Assembly (NCBI GenBank): GCA_902783745.1
Contig: CACZRY010000092.1
Span: 1 to 5,245, forward strand
DNA from: an uncultured Erysipelotrichaceae bacterium
GTDB lineage: Bacteria; Bacillota_I; Bacilli_A; Acholeplasmatales; Anaeroplasmataceae
Direction of reading: 5' to 3'
DNA: 5,245 bases
Part shown: positions 1-5,245 of the stretch, one piece after another
How positions within the stretch are numbered: the stretch's first letter is position 1
Layout of the letters: the number at the start of each line of letters is the position of its first letter
The notes under the pieces: generated by a model
Told to the model about the DNA's origin: nothing
The model's database searches: none
The model's input: the letters and a program-made list of their open reading frames with translations, nothing else
Position numbers and translations under genes: made by a program

Positions 1-29
1 AAGAAAAAAGGTCCGATTAAATCGAACCT
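1..29 (-). terminator. Rho-independent terminator of tRNA-Leu
   Basis: Read on the minus strand, the arms AGGTTCGAT and ATCGGACCT form a 9-bp stem with one G-U pair and a three-base loop (29 to 9). A T-rich run, TTTTTTCTT, follows directly to the window edge. It begins 16 bases past the CCA end of the tRNA, which suits a single-tRNA transcript. The G-U pair would be a C-A mismatch on the plus strand, so the hairpin is better on the minus strand, matching the direction of the tRNA. Confidence 0.88.
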
Positions 30-45
30 ATAATTTCTATTAAGC

Positions 46-129
46 TGGTGCCCGAAACAGGACTTGAACCTGCACTCTTTCGGAACCAGATTCTAAGTCT
101 GGCGCGTCTGCCAATTCCGCCATTCGGGC
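46..129 (-). tRNA. trnL: tRNA-Leu (anticodon UAG), CCA encoded
   Basis: The minus strand folds into a complete class II tRNA. The acceptor stem is GCCCGAA (129-123) paired perfectly with TTCGGGC (56-50), followed by discriminator A and an encoded CCA (48-46). The anticodon stem is CCAGA/TCTGG around the loop CTTAGAA, giving anticodon UAG, which reads CUA and, with wobble, other CUN leucine codons. The T arm is GCAGG-TTCAAGT-CCTGT. The D arm carries the usual GG in its loop, and the extra arm is long as expected for tRNA-Leu. Total length is 84 nt. The extra-arm stem around its GAAA loop pairs poorly (see findings). It has its own promoter (163-190) and terminator (1-29). No neighbouring tRNA is visible inside the window. 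Confidence 0.97.
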
Positions 130-136
130 ATAAGAG

Positions 137-159
137 TGTTGCAATATTAAACTGCAACA
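137..159 (-). repeat. Inverted repeat in the tRNA-Leu leader
   Basis: The arms TGTTGCA (137-143) and TGCAACA (153-159) are perfect 7-bp inverted repeats around a nine-base loop. They sit between the -10 box (163-168) and the tRNA 5' end (129), so they overlap the predicted transcription start. The element could form a hairpin in the pre-tRNA leader or act as a DNA operator at the start site. It lacks a following T run, so it is not a terminator. Function is inferred only from position. Confidence 0.5.
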
Positions 160-162
160 TCA

Positions 163-190
163 ATTATACCAAAATTTATTTCCTTGTCAA
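163..190 (-). promoter_or_regulatory. Sigma-A-type promoter of tRNA-Leu
   Basis: On the minus strand a perfect -35 TTGACA (190-185) is separated by 16 bases from a perfect -10 TATAAT (168-163), which is preceded by TGG (171-169), an extended -10. Start is expected near 156, giving a leader of about 27 bases before the mature tRNA. This is the strongest promoter in the window, as expected for a stable RNA gene. Confidence 0.9.
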
Positions 191-227
191 TTAGTTTTTA
201 ACCATTTTTGCTTATAACTAATAATTT

Positions 228-1439
228 TTATTTATTTGAAAGTAATTCTCTTTCCTTATTAATCTTTAAATAAATCTTTTCAGTATCATTCATAAGCTTA
301 GTAGATTCTTTCATAATCTTTTCTTGGTTTTCTTTAAAACAATCTACAATAGATTTTTCCATTTGGCCTCTTAAAACATTTTCTTCTAATATACTAATTG
401 TCTTTTCAATAGACCATGCTTCCTTATAGCTTCTTTTTGCACTTAACGCTGATATAACATCCGCAACTTGTAATATCTTTTGATCTATTGTCATATTCTC
501 ACCCTTTACTTTATTAGGGTATCCCTTACCATCAATTCTTTCATGATGACGATATGCTATCTCAACAATATCAAAATCCATCTTACCATCAAGTATTTCT
601 TTTGTATATGTAACATGCTTTTTCATTTTGTTATATTCTTGATCTGTAAGTTTATCTGGTTTTTCTAATATTCTTAAAGGTACAGAAACTTTACCTAAAT
701 CATGTACTAAACCTGCAACATATAACTTCTTTTGATTAGAAGATTTTAGCTTCATTTTTTTAGCTAATGAATATGCAATATATGCAGTAACCTGAGAATG
801 AGATAATGTTTGTAATGAATACATTTCAAATAATGATGAAAGCATTATAATGAATTTTGTTCTTTCTTTTAATCCAAAAAACATTTTAGATATATATTTA
901 TAAATAACTGTTTTATAATGCATAGAATCTAGTTCATAAAATATATCAACTTTATTAATTAATTTAGACATAGCTAAAACATCTATACCATTATATAAAT
1001 CTTTATTATCTACAATCTTTTTATATGCTAAATCCTTATCATGTAGTTTAATTAAATATTTAGTAAAATCTCTTGCAATCTTAAAACGCATTCCATCAAT
1101 GAAATATGAAGAAAATCTCTTTTGATTTTTATTAACTAATATCATTGCTGCTGAATCTTTAACAGGAGAGAAATACTTTAAAAATAAATATGTTTCTATA
1201 TCCTTATCTAACGCAATATCCCTTGCAGAAAGACTTCCTATTTCATTAAAGCAAGCTAAAAAGACGCTTCTTTTAGTAACTGTACTAGAAGCACCTTCTA
1301 ATTTATTAAGCTTATATACTATATATGCAAGCTTTAAATTTTTTTCTATTAAATCATCATCAACTCTTCTAATAAACTCAAGTCCAATTTCCCATAGATT
1401 TTTAGAGGGAACAATATTATAACAATTTGGAGTTTTCAT
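228..1439 (-). CDS. HD-GYP domain protein, probable cyclic-di-GMP phosphodiesterase
   Basis: The 403-residue protein has a C-terminal HD-GYP domain (about 205-370). Signature residues are H214, the HD pair H246-D247 with K250, H275, H298-H299-E300, D303-G304, the GYP triplet G306-Y307-P308 and D327. Enzymes of this family hydrolyse c-di-GMP or related cyclic dinucleotides with a two- or three-metal centre. Spacings fit the known metal ligands, but the glutamate that some members have four residues before the first histidine appears to be Q210. Residues about 20-115 look like a degenerate HD repeat: N65-E66 stands where HD would be, and the LFLKYFSP block at 85-92 is typical of tandem-HD proteins. 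No membrane helix, signal peptide or receiver domain is visible, so it is probably cytosolic. The ATG is preceded by an AGGTGA SD (1451-1446). It has its own promoter, and no clear terminator separates it from the tRNA. Family is sure; activity is inferred. Confidence 0.93.
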   Translation of the reverse strand: MKTPNCYNIVPSKNLWEIGLEFIRRVDDDLIEKNLKLAYIVYKLNKLEGASSTVTKRSVFLACFNEIGSLSARDIALDKDIETYLFLKYFSPVKDSAAMILVNKNQKRFSSYFIDGMRFKIARDFTKYLIKLHDKDLAYKKIVDNKDLYNGIDVLAMSKLINKVDIFYELDSMHYKTVIYKYISKMFFGLKERTKFIIMLSSLFEMYSLQTLSHSQVTAYIAYSLAKKMKLKSSNQKKLYVAGLVHDLGKVSVPLRILEKPDKLTDQEYNKMKKHVTYTKEILDGKMDFDIVEIAYRHHERIDGKGYPNKVKGENMTIDQKILQVADVISALSAKRSYKEAWSIEKTISILEENVLRGQMEKSIVDCFKENQEKIMKESTKLMNDTEKIYLKINKERELLSNK

Positions 1440-1457
1440 CTAAAATCACCTAGAATT

Positions 1458-1466
1458 ATTATACCA
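1458..1466 (-). promoter_or_regulatory. Extended -10 promoter of the HD-GYP gene
   Basis: The minus strand reads TGGTATAAT from 1466 to 1458, a perfect -10 with the TGn extension. The -35 position (about 1486-1481) reads only TTTTAA, lies inside the upstream terminator stem and is weak. Start is expected near 1451, which is also the first base of the SD AGGTGA. The leader would then be about 12 bases with the SD at its very 5' end. The same nine bases form the -10 element of the tRNA promoter. Confidence 0.65.
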
Positions 1467-1500
1467 TAAAAAAAGTCACCTTAAAAAGGTGATTTTTTTT
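1467..1500 (-). terminator. Bidirectional rho-independent terminator
   Basis: The arms TCACCTT (1476-1482) and AAGGTGA (1486-1492) form a perfect 7-bp stem with a three-base loop. A tract of seven A (1468-1474, one base away) lies on one side and eight T (1493-1500) on the other. On the minus strand it ends the transcript of the small membrane protein, whose stop lies 12 bases upstream. It would also work on the plus strand, but no plus-strand gene is seen here. It insulates the HD-GYP gene from its neighbour. Confidence 0.9.
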
Positions 1501-1511
1501 ACAATTATTTA

Positions 1512-1976
1512 TTATATTAAATTTTTTAAAGCTGCCCTATTATTAAAGTATATTACTTCTACTTTAGAATCTAATTTTAACTTTTCATCATCTAAAATTT
1601 CTTTAGTTACATATTCATTAAAAAAAGATAATTTATTATTCTCAGAATAAAATCTTATTCTTAATAAATAATCATTCCTTTTGAATAATGATTTCTTTAA
1701 ATCATTAATCTCTATTATATTACCTAATACTATTTTACCACGCTTAATTGCGTTAACTGTTTCTTGATATATTATTAAGAATACAACAGATATAATCAAA
1801 GATAAAAAGCCTAAAATGCCAAATATTAACCCTATTATTAATAAAGGTTTAATTCCAGTATTAAGATAGATAAATAACAATAATACTGTTAATATAGAAA
1901 ATATTAATGTATGAAGTAAAGATACCATTAAAGGAGTTCTTGACTTAAAATGTTTAAATTCTTTATTATCTTCCAT
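1512..1976 (-). CDS. Two-helix membrane protein with DUF3592-like domain
   Basis: The 154-residue protein has no recognised enzymatic motif. A short charged N-terminus (about 1-14) is followed by two hydrophobic helices, about 17-39 and 44-70, joined by a very short turn. A charged, beta-rich tail fills 71-154. Positive charges near both ends (K11, R13, K78, R79, K81) suggest both termini are cytosolic. The tail resembles DUF3592-type domains: a GNIIEI strand at 85-90, an IRF strand at 107-109, then KVEVIYF (138-144) followed by NNRAAL. That assignment is by eye. A TAA stop lies two codons before the ATG, so the reading frame cannot start earlier. There is no good SD, only a weak AAGAT. The apt hairpin ends 13 bases upstream and leaves no room for a promoter, so expression probably comes from read-through of apt. 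Function unknown. Confidence 0.85.
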   Translation of the reverse strand: MEDNKEFKHFKSRTPLMVSLLHTLIFSILTVLLLFIYLNTGIKPLLIIGLIFGILGFLSLIISVVFLIIYQETVNAIKRGKIVLGNIIEINDLKKSLFKRNDYLLRIRFYSENNKLSFFNEYVTKEILDDEKLKLDSKVEVIYFNNRAALKNLI

Positions 1977-1981
1977 ATCTT

Positions 1982-2006
1982 AAAAATAAAGAAGGCATTG
2001 CCTTCT
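1982..2006 (-). terminator. Terminator-like hairpin after apt, in the leader of the next gene
   Basis: On the minus strand AGAAGGC (2006-2000) and GCCTTCT (1996-1990) form a perfect 7-bp stem with loop AAT, followed by TTATTTTT. It begins one base after the apt stop codon. The stem is shorter and the T run less pure than the other terminators here, so partial read-through into the membrane-protein gene, whose ATG is 13 bases from the stem, is plausible. Confidence 0.75.
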
Positions 2007-2007
2007 A

Positions 2008-2529
2008 TTATTCTCCTTCATACTCAACTAAAGTAAATACTTTATAACGCTTAAGTAATGCTTTAACATTTTGATTAATTAAATCAATTACAAATGCTAA
2101 TCCAGCAACAGTTGCGCCAGCCTTTTCAACTAAGTGTGCTGCTGCAACTGAAGTACCTCCTGTTGCAAGTAAATCATCTATAATTAAAACCTTATCAGTT
2201 TTCTTTAATGCATCTTCATGAATACATAATGTATTATGACCATATTCTAATGAATAATCTTCTGTTATTTGAGCTCTTGGAAGTTTATTAGGCTTTCTAA
2301 TAGGTACAAAACCTAAACCTAGTTTTGCTGCAACTGCAGCTGCAAAAATAAATCCTCTTGCTTCAGGTCCTGCAATAACTGTTGCACCAACTTCTTTTGC
2401 AAACTCTGAAAATTTATCTATACAATATTTAAATGCTTCACCATTATTTAATAATGTAGTAATATCTCTAAAAATTATACCTTCCTTAGGCCAATTAGGT
2501 ATTGATGTTATAGTTTCTTTTAAATCCAT
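2008..2529 (-). CDS. apt: Adenine phosphoribosyltransferase
   Basis: Apt (EC 2.4.2.7) salvages adenine by joining it to PRPP, giving AMP and pyrophosphate in the cytosol. At 173 residues it has full family length. The PRPP-binding loop of type I phosphoribosyltransferases is clear at 114-126 (VLIIDDLLATGGT), with the acidic pair D118-D119. GPEARGF at 54-60 and the RKPNKLPRAQ segment with the following flexible loop ending in LEYG (78-97) are typical of Apt. The N-terminal IPNWPKEGIIFRDIT block (10-24) is also diagnostic. An AGGAGG SD (2545-2540) lies 10 bases before the ATG and fixes the start. In many Bacillota apt sits beside recJ and relA; here neither is within the window and the gene has its own promoter. 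It may be cotranscribed with the downstream membrane-protein gene through an imperfect terminator. No PurR-like box was seen upstream. Confidence 0.98.
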   Translation of the reverse strand: MDLKETITSIPNWPKEGIIFRDITTLLNNGEAFKYCIDKFSEFAKEVGATVIAGPEARGFIFAAAVAAKLGLGFVPIRKPNKLPRAQITEDYSLEYGHNTLCIHEDALKKTDKVLIIDDLLATGGTSVAAAHLVEKAGATVAGLAFVIDLINQNVKALLKRYKVFTLVEYEGE

Positions 2530-2563
2530 ATTAAAAAGACCTCCTCTTAATTTAACAAAATAT

Positions 2564-2572
2564 ATTTTATCA
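2564..2572 (-). promoter_or_regulatory. Probable extended -10 promoter of apt
   Basis: The minus strand reads TGATAAAAT (2572-2564), a TGn-extended -10 with one mismatch to TATAAT. Start would be near 2557, giving a leader of about 28 bases that includes the AGGAGG SD. The -35 region is poor (TTTTAT at 17 bases). An alternative is TTTACA (2602-2597) with TAATAT 17 bases on. The surroundings are so AT-rich that the exact choice is uncertain. Confidence 0.5.
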
Positions 2573-2583
2573 TATTAATTTAA

Positions 2584-2598
2584 TACATAAAATATGTA
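2584..2598. repeat. 15-bp palindrome upstream of apt
   Basis: The sequence TACATAAAATATGTA is a perfect 6-bp inverted repeat (TACATA/TATGTA) around AAA. It covers the expected -35 position of the apt promoter, a site where a repressor could act. The composition is low-complexity, so chance is a real alternative. No known operator is recognised. Confidence 0.35.
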
Positions 2599-2604
2599 AA
2601 TATA

Positions 2605-2647
2605 ATGAAAGAAAATAAAATCTGGACTTAACTATAAAGTTAAGCCC
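2605..2647 (-). terminator. Rho-independent terminator of the TerB/DUF6273 gene
   Basis: On the minus strand GGGCTTAACT (2647-2638) pairs with AGTTAAGTCC (2633-2624) over 10 bp with a TTAT loop. AGATTTTATTTTC follows. One pair is G-U on the minus strand but A-C on the plus strand, so the fold favours minus-strand transcription. It begins seven bases after the stop codon of the gene. Confidence 0.85.
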
Positions 2648-2653
2648 AATCTT

Positions 2654-4351
2654 TTATAAATTATTATTTTCTTTATAAATTTTTACTGCCTCTAATATCA
2701 TATTATCCTTTTCATCAATTTTTAATTTCATTAAAGGTCTTATTCCTAATGTTTCTTTTTTACAATTTTCTATATCAAGTCTAAAGTCAGTTTCAGTATT
2801 TGCTTCTTTAATATCAGATACTACAAGATAACACTTATCCTTATCATATGGAGTTCTTGTCCAATATACACTAAATCCTGTTTTTCTATTTTTATGTAAG
2901 CCTATATTTAATGCATAATCATTAGCTTCTGCAAGACTTTGATATTTCTTATCATAATATTTATATACTTCTTTTACAGATATAGGATATAAATAATCCC
3001 ATGTATCTATAGATATAACATCATCACTAGATGATTTATATTCTAATACATCCTTAAATGTTGTAGATTCCTTTGAATTATCTACTTTAGATAATATAAT
3101 CTTTTCTTTTTGATTTTTAGTAAAAATCTTATTCATTAATGGTCCATTCATAAAGCTTCTTATTAATGAATTATTATAATTAGAACCATTAAGAAGATCA
3201 TCACTCGTTTCATTAAATGCATTCATATCAAGTATATAGTGAGATATTAATAATATCTCATTATCATTAACCTCTAATACATCCCATGGTATAGCTTTAT
3301 TTTCAAGCTTACCAAATAAAATAACATCTGATTCAATAATTTCATTATAAGAATATAATTCTAATCCTTCTATATAGCATTCATTTATTTTAGCTTCTAA
3401 TTGTTTAACATTAGATGATATTAAATCATATTCTTCTTTTTCTTTTACTAAAACATTATCTTCTTCTTTAATATCATTTTCTAGTTCTAGTAAATATTTA
3501 GAATTATGATCTATTTCTTCACGTACATTTTCATATTCTTCTAGCTCTTCTTTATTAGTAGCCCTTAATTTTTCTATTTTAGTTCTTAAAGCCTTTTTCT
3601 TTCTAAACTTAAAGAAACTGATTTTCTTTAATTCTATTTCAAGCTTTTTAATTTCTATTGCATCATCATGAGTTTTATTCTTTAAAACTGTATATTTATC
3701 ATTTCTTAAATCATTTAATGAACCAACTAGAATGTCATATTCATTTTTAATTTTATTTAATCTCTCAATATGCAATAAATATCTTTCTTTCGCTAAAGAA
3801 TAATCAAAATAGGCTTTTTTAAGCTTATCCTTTAATCCTAAGAATTCATTTTGTTTAATCAATAGGTCATCTTTTATAGTTTTATCTGAAACTACATTTC
3901 TTATAACCTTATTCTTATCTTCAATTGCATCATATAATCTTCTTAATATTTTTCTTTCTTGTTCATTTATTTTTCCATCTACTATAAATATATATGCAGC
4001 AAGATAAATAAATAATTCTAATATATCCGCTTTAAAGCATCCTAAGATATTAAAAATATCAATACCTTTTGAAGCTTTTTCTTTATATAAAGATTTTATA
4101 CTACTTTTTGTTAGATTAAGTCCTGAAATTTCATTAACATAATTAATTTCTTTATCAGATATCTTATCATCTTGGTATACAGAATAAACAATAAAATGAG
4201 ATATTAAATCATATGTGAATTTCTCATTCTTACCATATTTATCTAACATTTTATCCATTATATTAGAAACAATCTCTCTACCTTCCCCTAAAAGCTCAGA
4301 ATATTCTTTTTGAGCAACTAAATTACATAATTTCAATACACTTAGTTCCAT
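2654..4351 (-). CDS. TerB-like / coiled-coil / DUF6273 protein
   Basis: This 565-residue protein has three parts. Residues about 25-145 are helical and TerB-like, with two matching acidic motifs: D61-D62-K63-I64 to E68 and D125-G126-K127-I128 to E132, each with seven residues from Asp to Glu. TerB-family domains occur in tellurite-resistance and envelope-stress proteins, and such acidic sites bind metal in TerB. Residues about 163-325 are highly charged coiled coil, with a basic patch at 241-262. Residues about 343-545 match the DUF6273 pattern: ILFG at 344-347, IPWDVL at 354-359, a SLIRSFMNG segment at 395-403, YWTRTPY at 496-502 and GIRPLMKL at 536-543. DUF6273 has no established activity and, from memory, is often found in surface or secreted proteins. 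Here no signal peptide or membrane helix is visible. A GGAGGAGG SD lies 7 bases before the ATG. The gene is flanked by its own promoter and terminator. Domain calls are by eye; the role is unknown. Confidence 0.88.
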   Translation of the reverse strand: MELSVLKLCNLVAQKEYSELLGEGREIVSNIMDKMLDKYGKNEKFTYDLISHFIVYSVYQDDKISDKEINYVNEISGLNLTKSSIKSLYKEKASKGIDIFNILGCFKADILELFIYLAAYIFIVDGKINEQERKILRRLYDAIEDKNKVIRNVVSDKTIKDDLLIKQNEFLGLKDKLKKAYFDYSLAKERYLLHIERLNKIKNEYDILVGSLNDLRNDKYTVLKNKTHDDAIEIKKLEIELKKISFFKFRKKKALRTKIEKLRATNKEELEEYENVREEIDHNSKYLLELENDIKEEDNVLVKEKEEYDLISSNVKQLEAKINECYIEGLELYSYNEIIESDVILFGKLENKAIPWDVLEVNDNEILLISHYILDMNAFNETSDDLLNGSNYNNSLIRSFMNGPLMNKIFTKNQKEKIILSKVDNSKESTTFKDVLEYKSSSDDVISIDTWDYLYPISVKEVYKYYDKKYQSLAEANDYALNIGLHKNRKTGFSVYWTRTPYDKDKCYLVVSDIKEANTETDFRLDIENCKKETLGIRPLMKLKIDEKDNMILEAVKIYKENNNL

Positions 4352-4415
4352 ATAAATGCCTCCTCCCTTATTTACTAAAAGATATATAATTAATTAAATC
4401 GTTATTTACAACTTA

Positions 4416-4444
4416 ATTATATTCTATAATAATTAATCAGTCAA
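4416..4444 (-). promoter_or_regulatory. Sigma-A-type promoter of the TerB/DUF6273 gene
   Basis: On the minus strand -35 TTGACT (4444-4439) and -10 TATAAT (4421-4416) are separated by exactly 17 bases, with one mismatch to consensus overall. Start is expected near 4409, leaving a leader of about 58 bases that ends in the strong GGAGGAGG SD (4366-4359). No riboswitch or attenuator fold is apparent in that AT-rich leader. The gene therefore looks well expressed by the housekeeping polymerase. Confidence 0.85.
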
Positions 4445-4471
4445 TAAATTAAGGGATTAAAGAATTATATA

Positions 4472-4500
4472 GAAAAAAATCTCCAAAATCATTTGGAGAT
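4472..4500 (-). terminator. Rho-independent terminator of the PTS EIIC gene
   Basis: On the minus strand ATCTCCAAA (4500-4492) pairs perfectly with TTTGGAGAT (4487-4479) around a TGAT loop. The T run TTTTTTC follows. It lies 17 bases after the stop codon of the permease gene and 28 bases before the next promoter, so the permease transcript should end here. Confidence 0.92.
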
Positions 4501-4517
4501 AATTTATATATATTAAA

Positions 4518-5245
4518 TTATACCTTTAGGTCTCCTTCTTTTATTAAACCTAATTTTCTAAATAACAAATCAATACCAAATACTAAAGCCATAGGTAAGG
4601 CAATTTGTAATCCAAATATACCAACCCATGTTTGCCATGTGTTACCCATTGATGCAAAAGTACCAATTTGTCCTACTAATCCAGAAGTACCCATACCTGC
4701 AGCTGAACCTTGACATACAAGTTCTAAAAAGCAAGTAGAGATAGGGCCTAATATTGCGGATGCAATAATTGTAGGTAACCATACAATTGGCTTTTTTAAT
4801 ATATTCTTAAATTGAAGCATTGATGTACCAATACCAATTGATATAACAATACCAATACTATTATCTTTTCTTGATTGAATTGCAAAACCAATCATTTGAC
4901 AAGAGCATCCTACTGCGGCAGCACCTGATGCAATAACAAGTCCTCTATAATCAGTTGATGCAAGTGCTTCTGCAATAGTAATACCTTCTGGCAATGTGAA
5001 TACCATTGCGGCTATTGCTGCAGATGATATTGGAGCAGTAAGCGCCATACCCATTAATACTGCAACTATAATACCCATTACAAAAGGTACTGTACTAGTA
5101 CCAGCGTTAACTAGCCATTGAATTGCATAAGTTACATATATCGCAGGAAATCTAACTAAAAGACCTACAGTTAATCCTACAGTTATAGCAAATAAAGGAA
5201 TAATTAAAATATCAACAGGCGTTTTCTTTCTAAATACTAATCCCA
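4518..5245 (-). CDS. PTS sugar transporter EIIC, PTS_EIIC_2 family (5' end outside window)
   Basis: The last 241 residues of an integral membrane permease are visible. The frame is open to the right edge, so the true start lies outside. The internal ATG at 5078 has no SD and lies inside conserved sequence. By eye the fragment matches PTS_EIIC_2 proteins: RKKTPVDILIIPL (5-17), MGIIVAVLMGMALTAPISSA (56-75), GCSCQMIGFA (112-121), GTSMLQ (139-144), AAGMGTSGLVGQIG (181-194) and a C-terminal IKEGDLK tail (234-240). Several hydrophobic helices alternate with short loops. Family members are about 340-350 residues, so roughly 100 N-terminal residues are missing. EIIC subunits carry sugar across the membrane in the phosphoenolpyruvate phosphotransferase system, with EIIA and EIIB passing the phosphate. 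No EIIA or EIIB gene follows it here. The substrate cannot be told from the sequence. Confidence 0.92.
   Translation of the reverse strand, partial: GLVFRKKTPVDILIIPLFAITVGLTVGLLVRFPAIYVTYAIQWLVNAGTSTVPFVMGIIVAVLMGMALTAPISSAAIAAMVFTLPEGITIAEALASTDYRGLVIASGAAAVGCSCQMIGFAIQSRKDNSIGIVISIGIGTSMLQFKNILKKPIVWLPTIIASAILGPISTCFLELVCQGSAAGMGTSGLVGQIGTFASMGNTWQTWVGIFGLQIALPMALVFGIDLLFRKLGLIKEGDLKV

Noticed and set aside
191..227. Terminator between the HD-GYP gene and the tRNA promoter
   Set aside because: The only pairing (TTAGTT with AACTAA) is weak, has a long loop and no proper T run, so no terminator is called.
480..668. 62-codon plus-strand open frame
   Set aside because: It lies wholly inside the conserved HD-GYP coding region on the other strand, has no convincing SD and encodes a low-complexity hydrophobic product. 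It is a shadow frame.
1467..1500. Evidence for a plus-strand gene ending at the bidirectional terminator
   Set aside because: No plus-strand frame with coding character or an SD precedes it; the symmetry of the A and T tracts alone explains plus-strand potential.
2654..4351. Membership of a classical ter (tellurite) operon or a phage-defence island
   Set aside because: No TerC, TerD, TerZ, toxin, nuclease or phage gene is nearby; the neighbours are housekeeping or transport genes with separate promoters and terminators.
4381..4400. AT-rich near-palindrome around TTAATTAA as an operator or hairpin
   Set aside because: Extending the symmetry gives several mismatches, and such runs are common in sequence of this composition.
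4367..4410. Direct repeat TTATTTAC (4368-4375 and 4402-4409) in the leader of the TerB/DUF6273 gene
   Set aside because: Eight AT-rich bases repeated once in a low-complexity leader is expected by chance, and no fold or known motif accompanies it.
4518..5078. A complete 186-residue gene starting at the ATG at 5078
   Set aside because: The frame stays open for 55 more codons to the window edge, and these encode sequence typical of the same permease family. The ATG has no SD. The gene is a 5'-truncated part of a longer one.

Overview
This is a strongly AT-rich stretch in which every gene I can support lies on the minus strand. Canonical sigma-A-type promoters, GGAGG-type Shine-Dalgarno sites, compact rho-independent terminators and gene content (apt, a PTS EIIC of the PTS_EIIC_2 type, an HD-GYP protein, a DUF6273 domain) point to a low-GC member of the Bacillota. 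Erysipelotrichia or related gut Bacilli fit, but the rank below phylum is a guess. Tryptophan is encoded by TGG where I checked, so the standard bacterial code fits. Nothing in the window indicates a prophage, insertion sequence or CRISPR array.

In transcription order (right to left on the + strand) the layout is as follows. (1) 5245-4518 is the 3' part of a membrane permease of the PTS_EIIC_2 family, running off the right edge and closed by a terminator at 4472-4500. (2) 4351-2654 is a 565-residue cytosolic-looking protein with an N-terminal TerB-like domain, a long coiled coil and a C-terminal DUF6273 domain. It has its own consensus promoter (4416-4444) and terminator (2605-2647). (3) 2529-2008 is apt, adenine phosphoribosyltransferase, with a strong SD, a likely extended -10 promoter and a terminator-like hairpin at its stop codon. 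(4) 1976-1512 is a small two-helix membrane protein with a DUF3592-like tail. It starts just after the apt hairpin and has no visible promoter or good SD, so it is probably read through from apt. It is closed by a bidirectional terminator at 1467-1500. (5) 1439-228 is an HD-GYP protein with a degenerate N-terminal HD repeat, its own extended -10 promoter and a very short leader. (6) 129-46 is tRNA-Leu(UAG) with its own near-consensus promoter and terminator.

The genes look like mostly independent one-gene units and do not form an obvious pathway. Only apt and the small membrane protein seem likely to share a transcript. The least conventional item is the TerB / coiled-coil / DUF6273 protein, an uncharacterised architecture that may be a cytosolic stress or envelope-associated scaffold. 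The HD-GYP protein, probably a cyclic-dinucleotide phosphodiesterase, is the only signalling gene. No intergenic stretch exceeds 300 bases; the longest (4352-4517) holds a terminator and a promoter.
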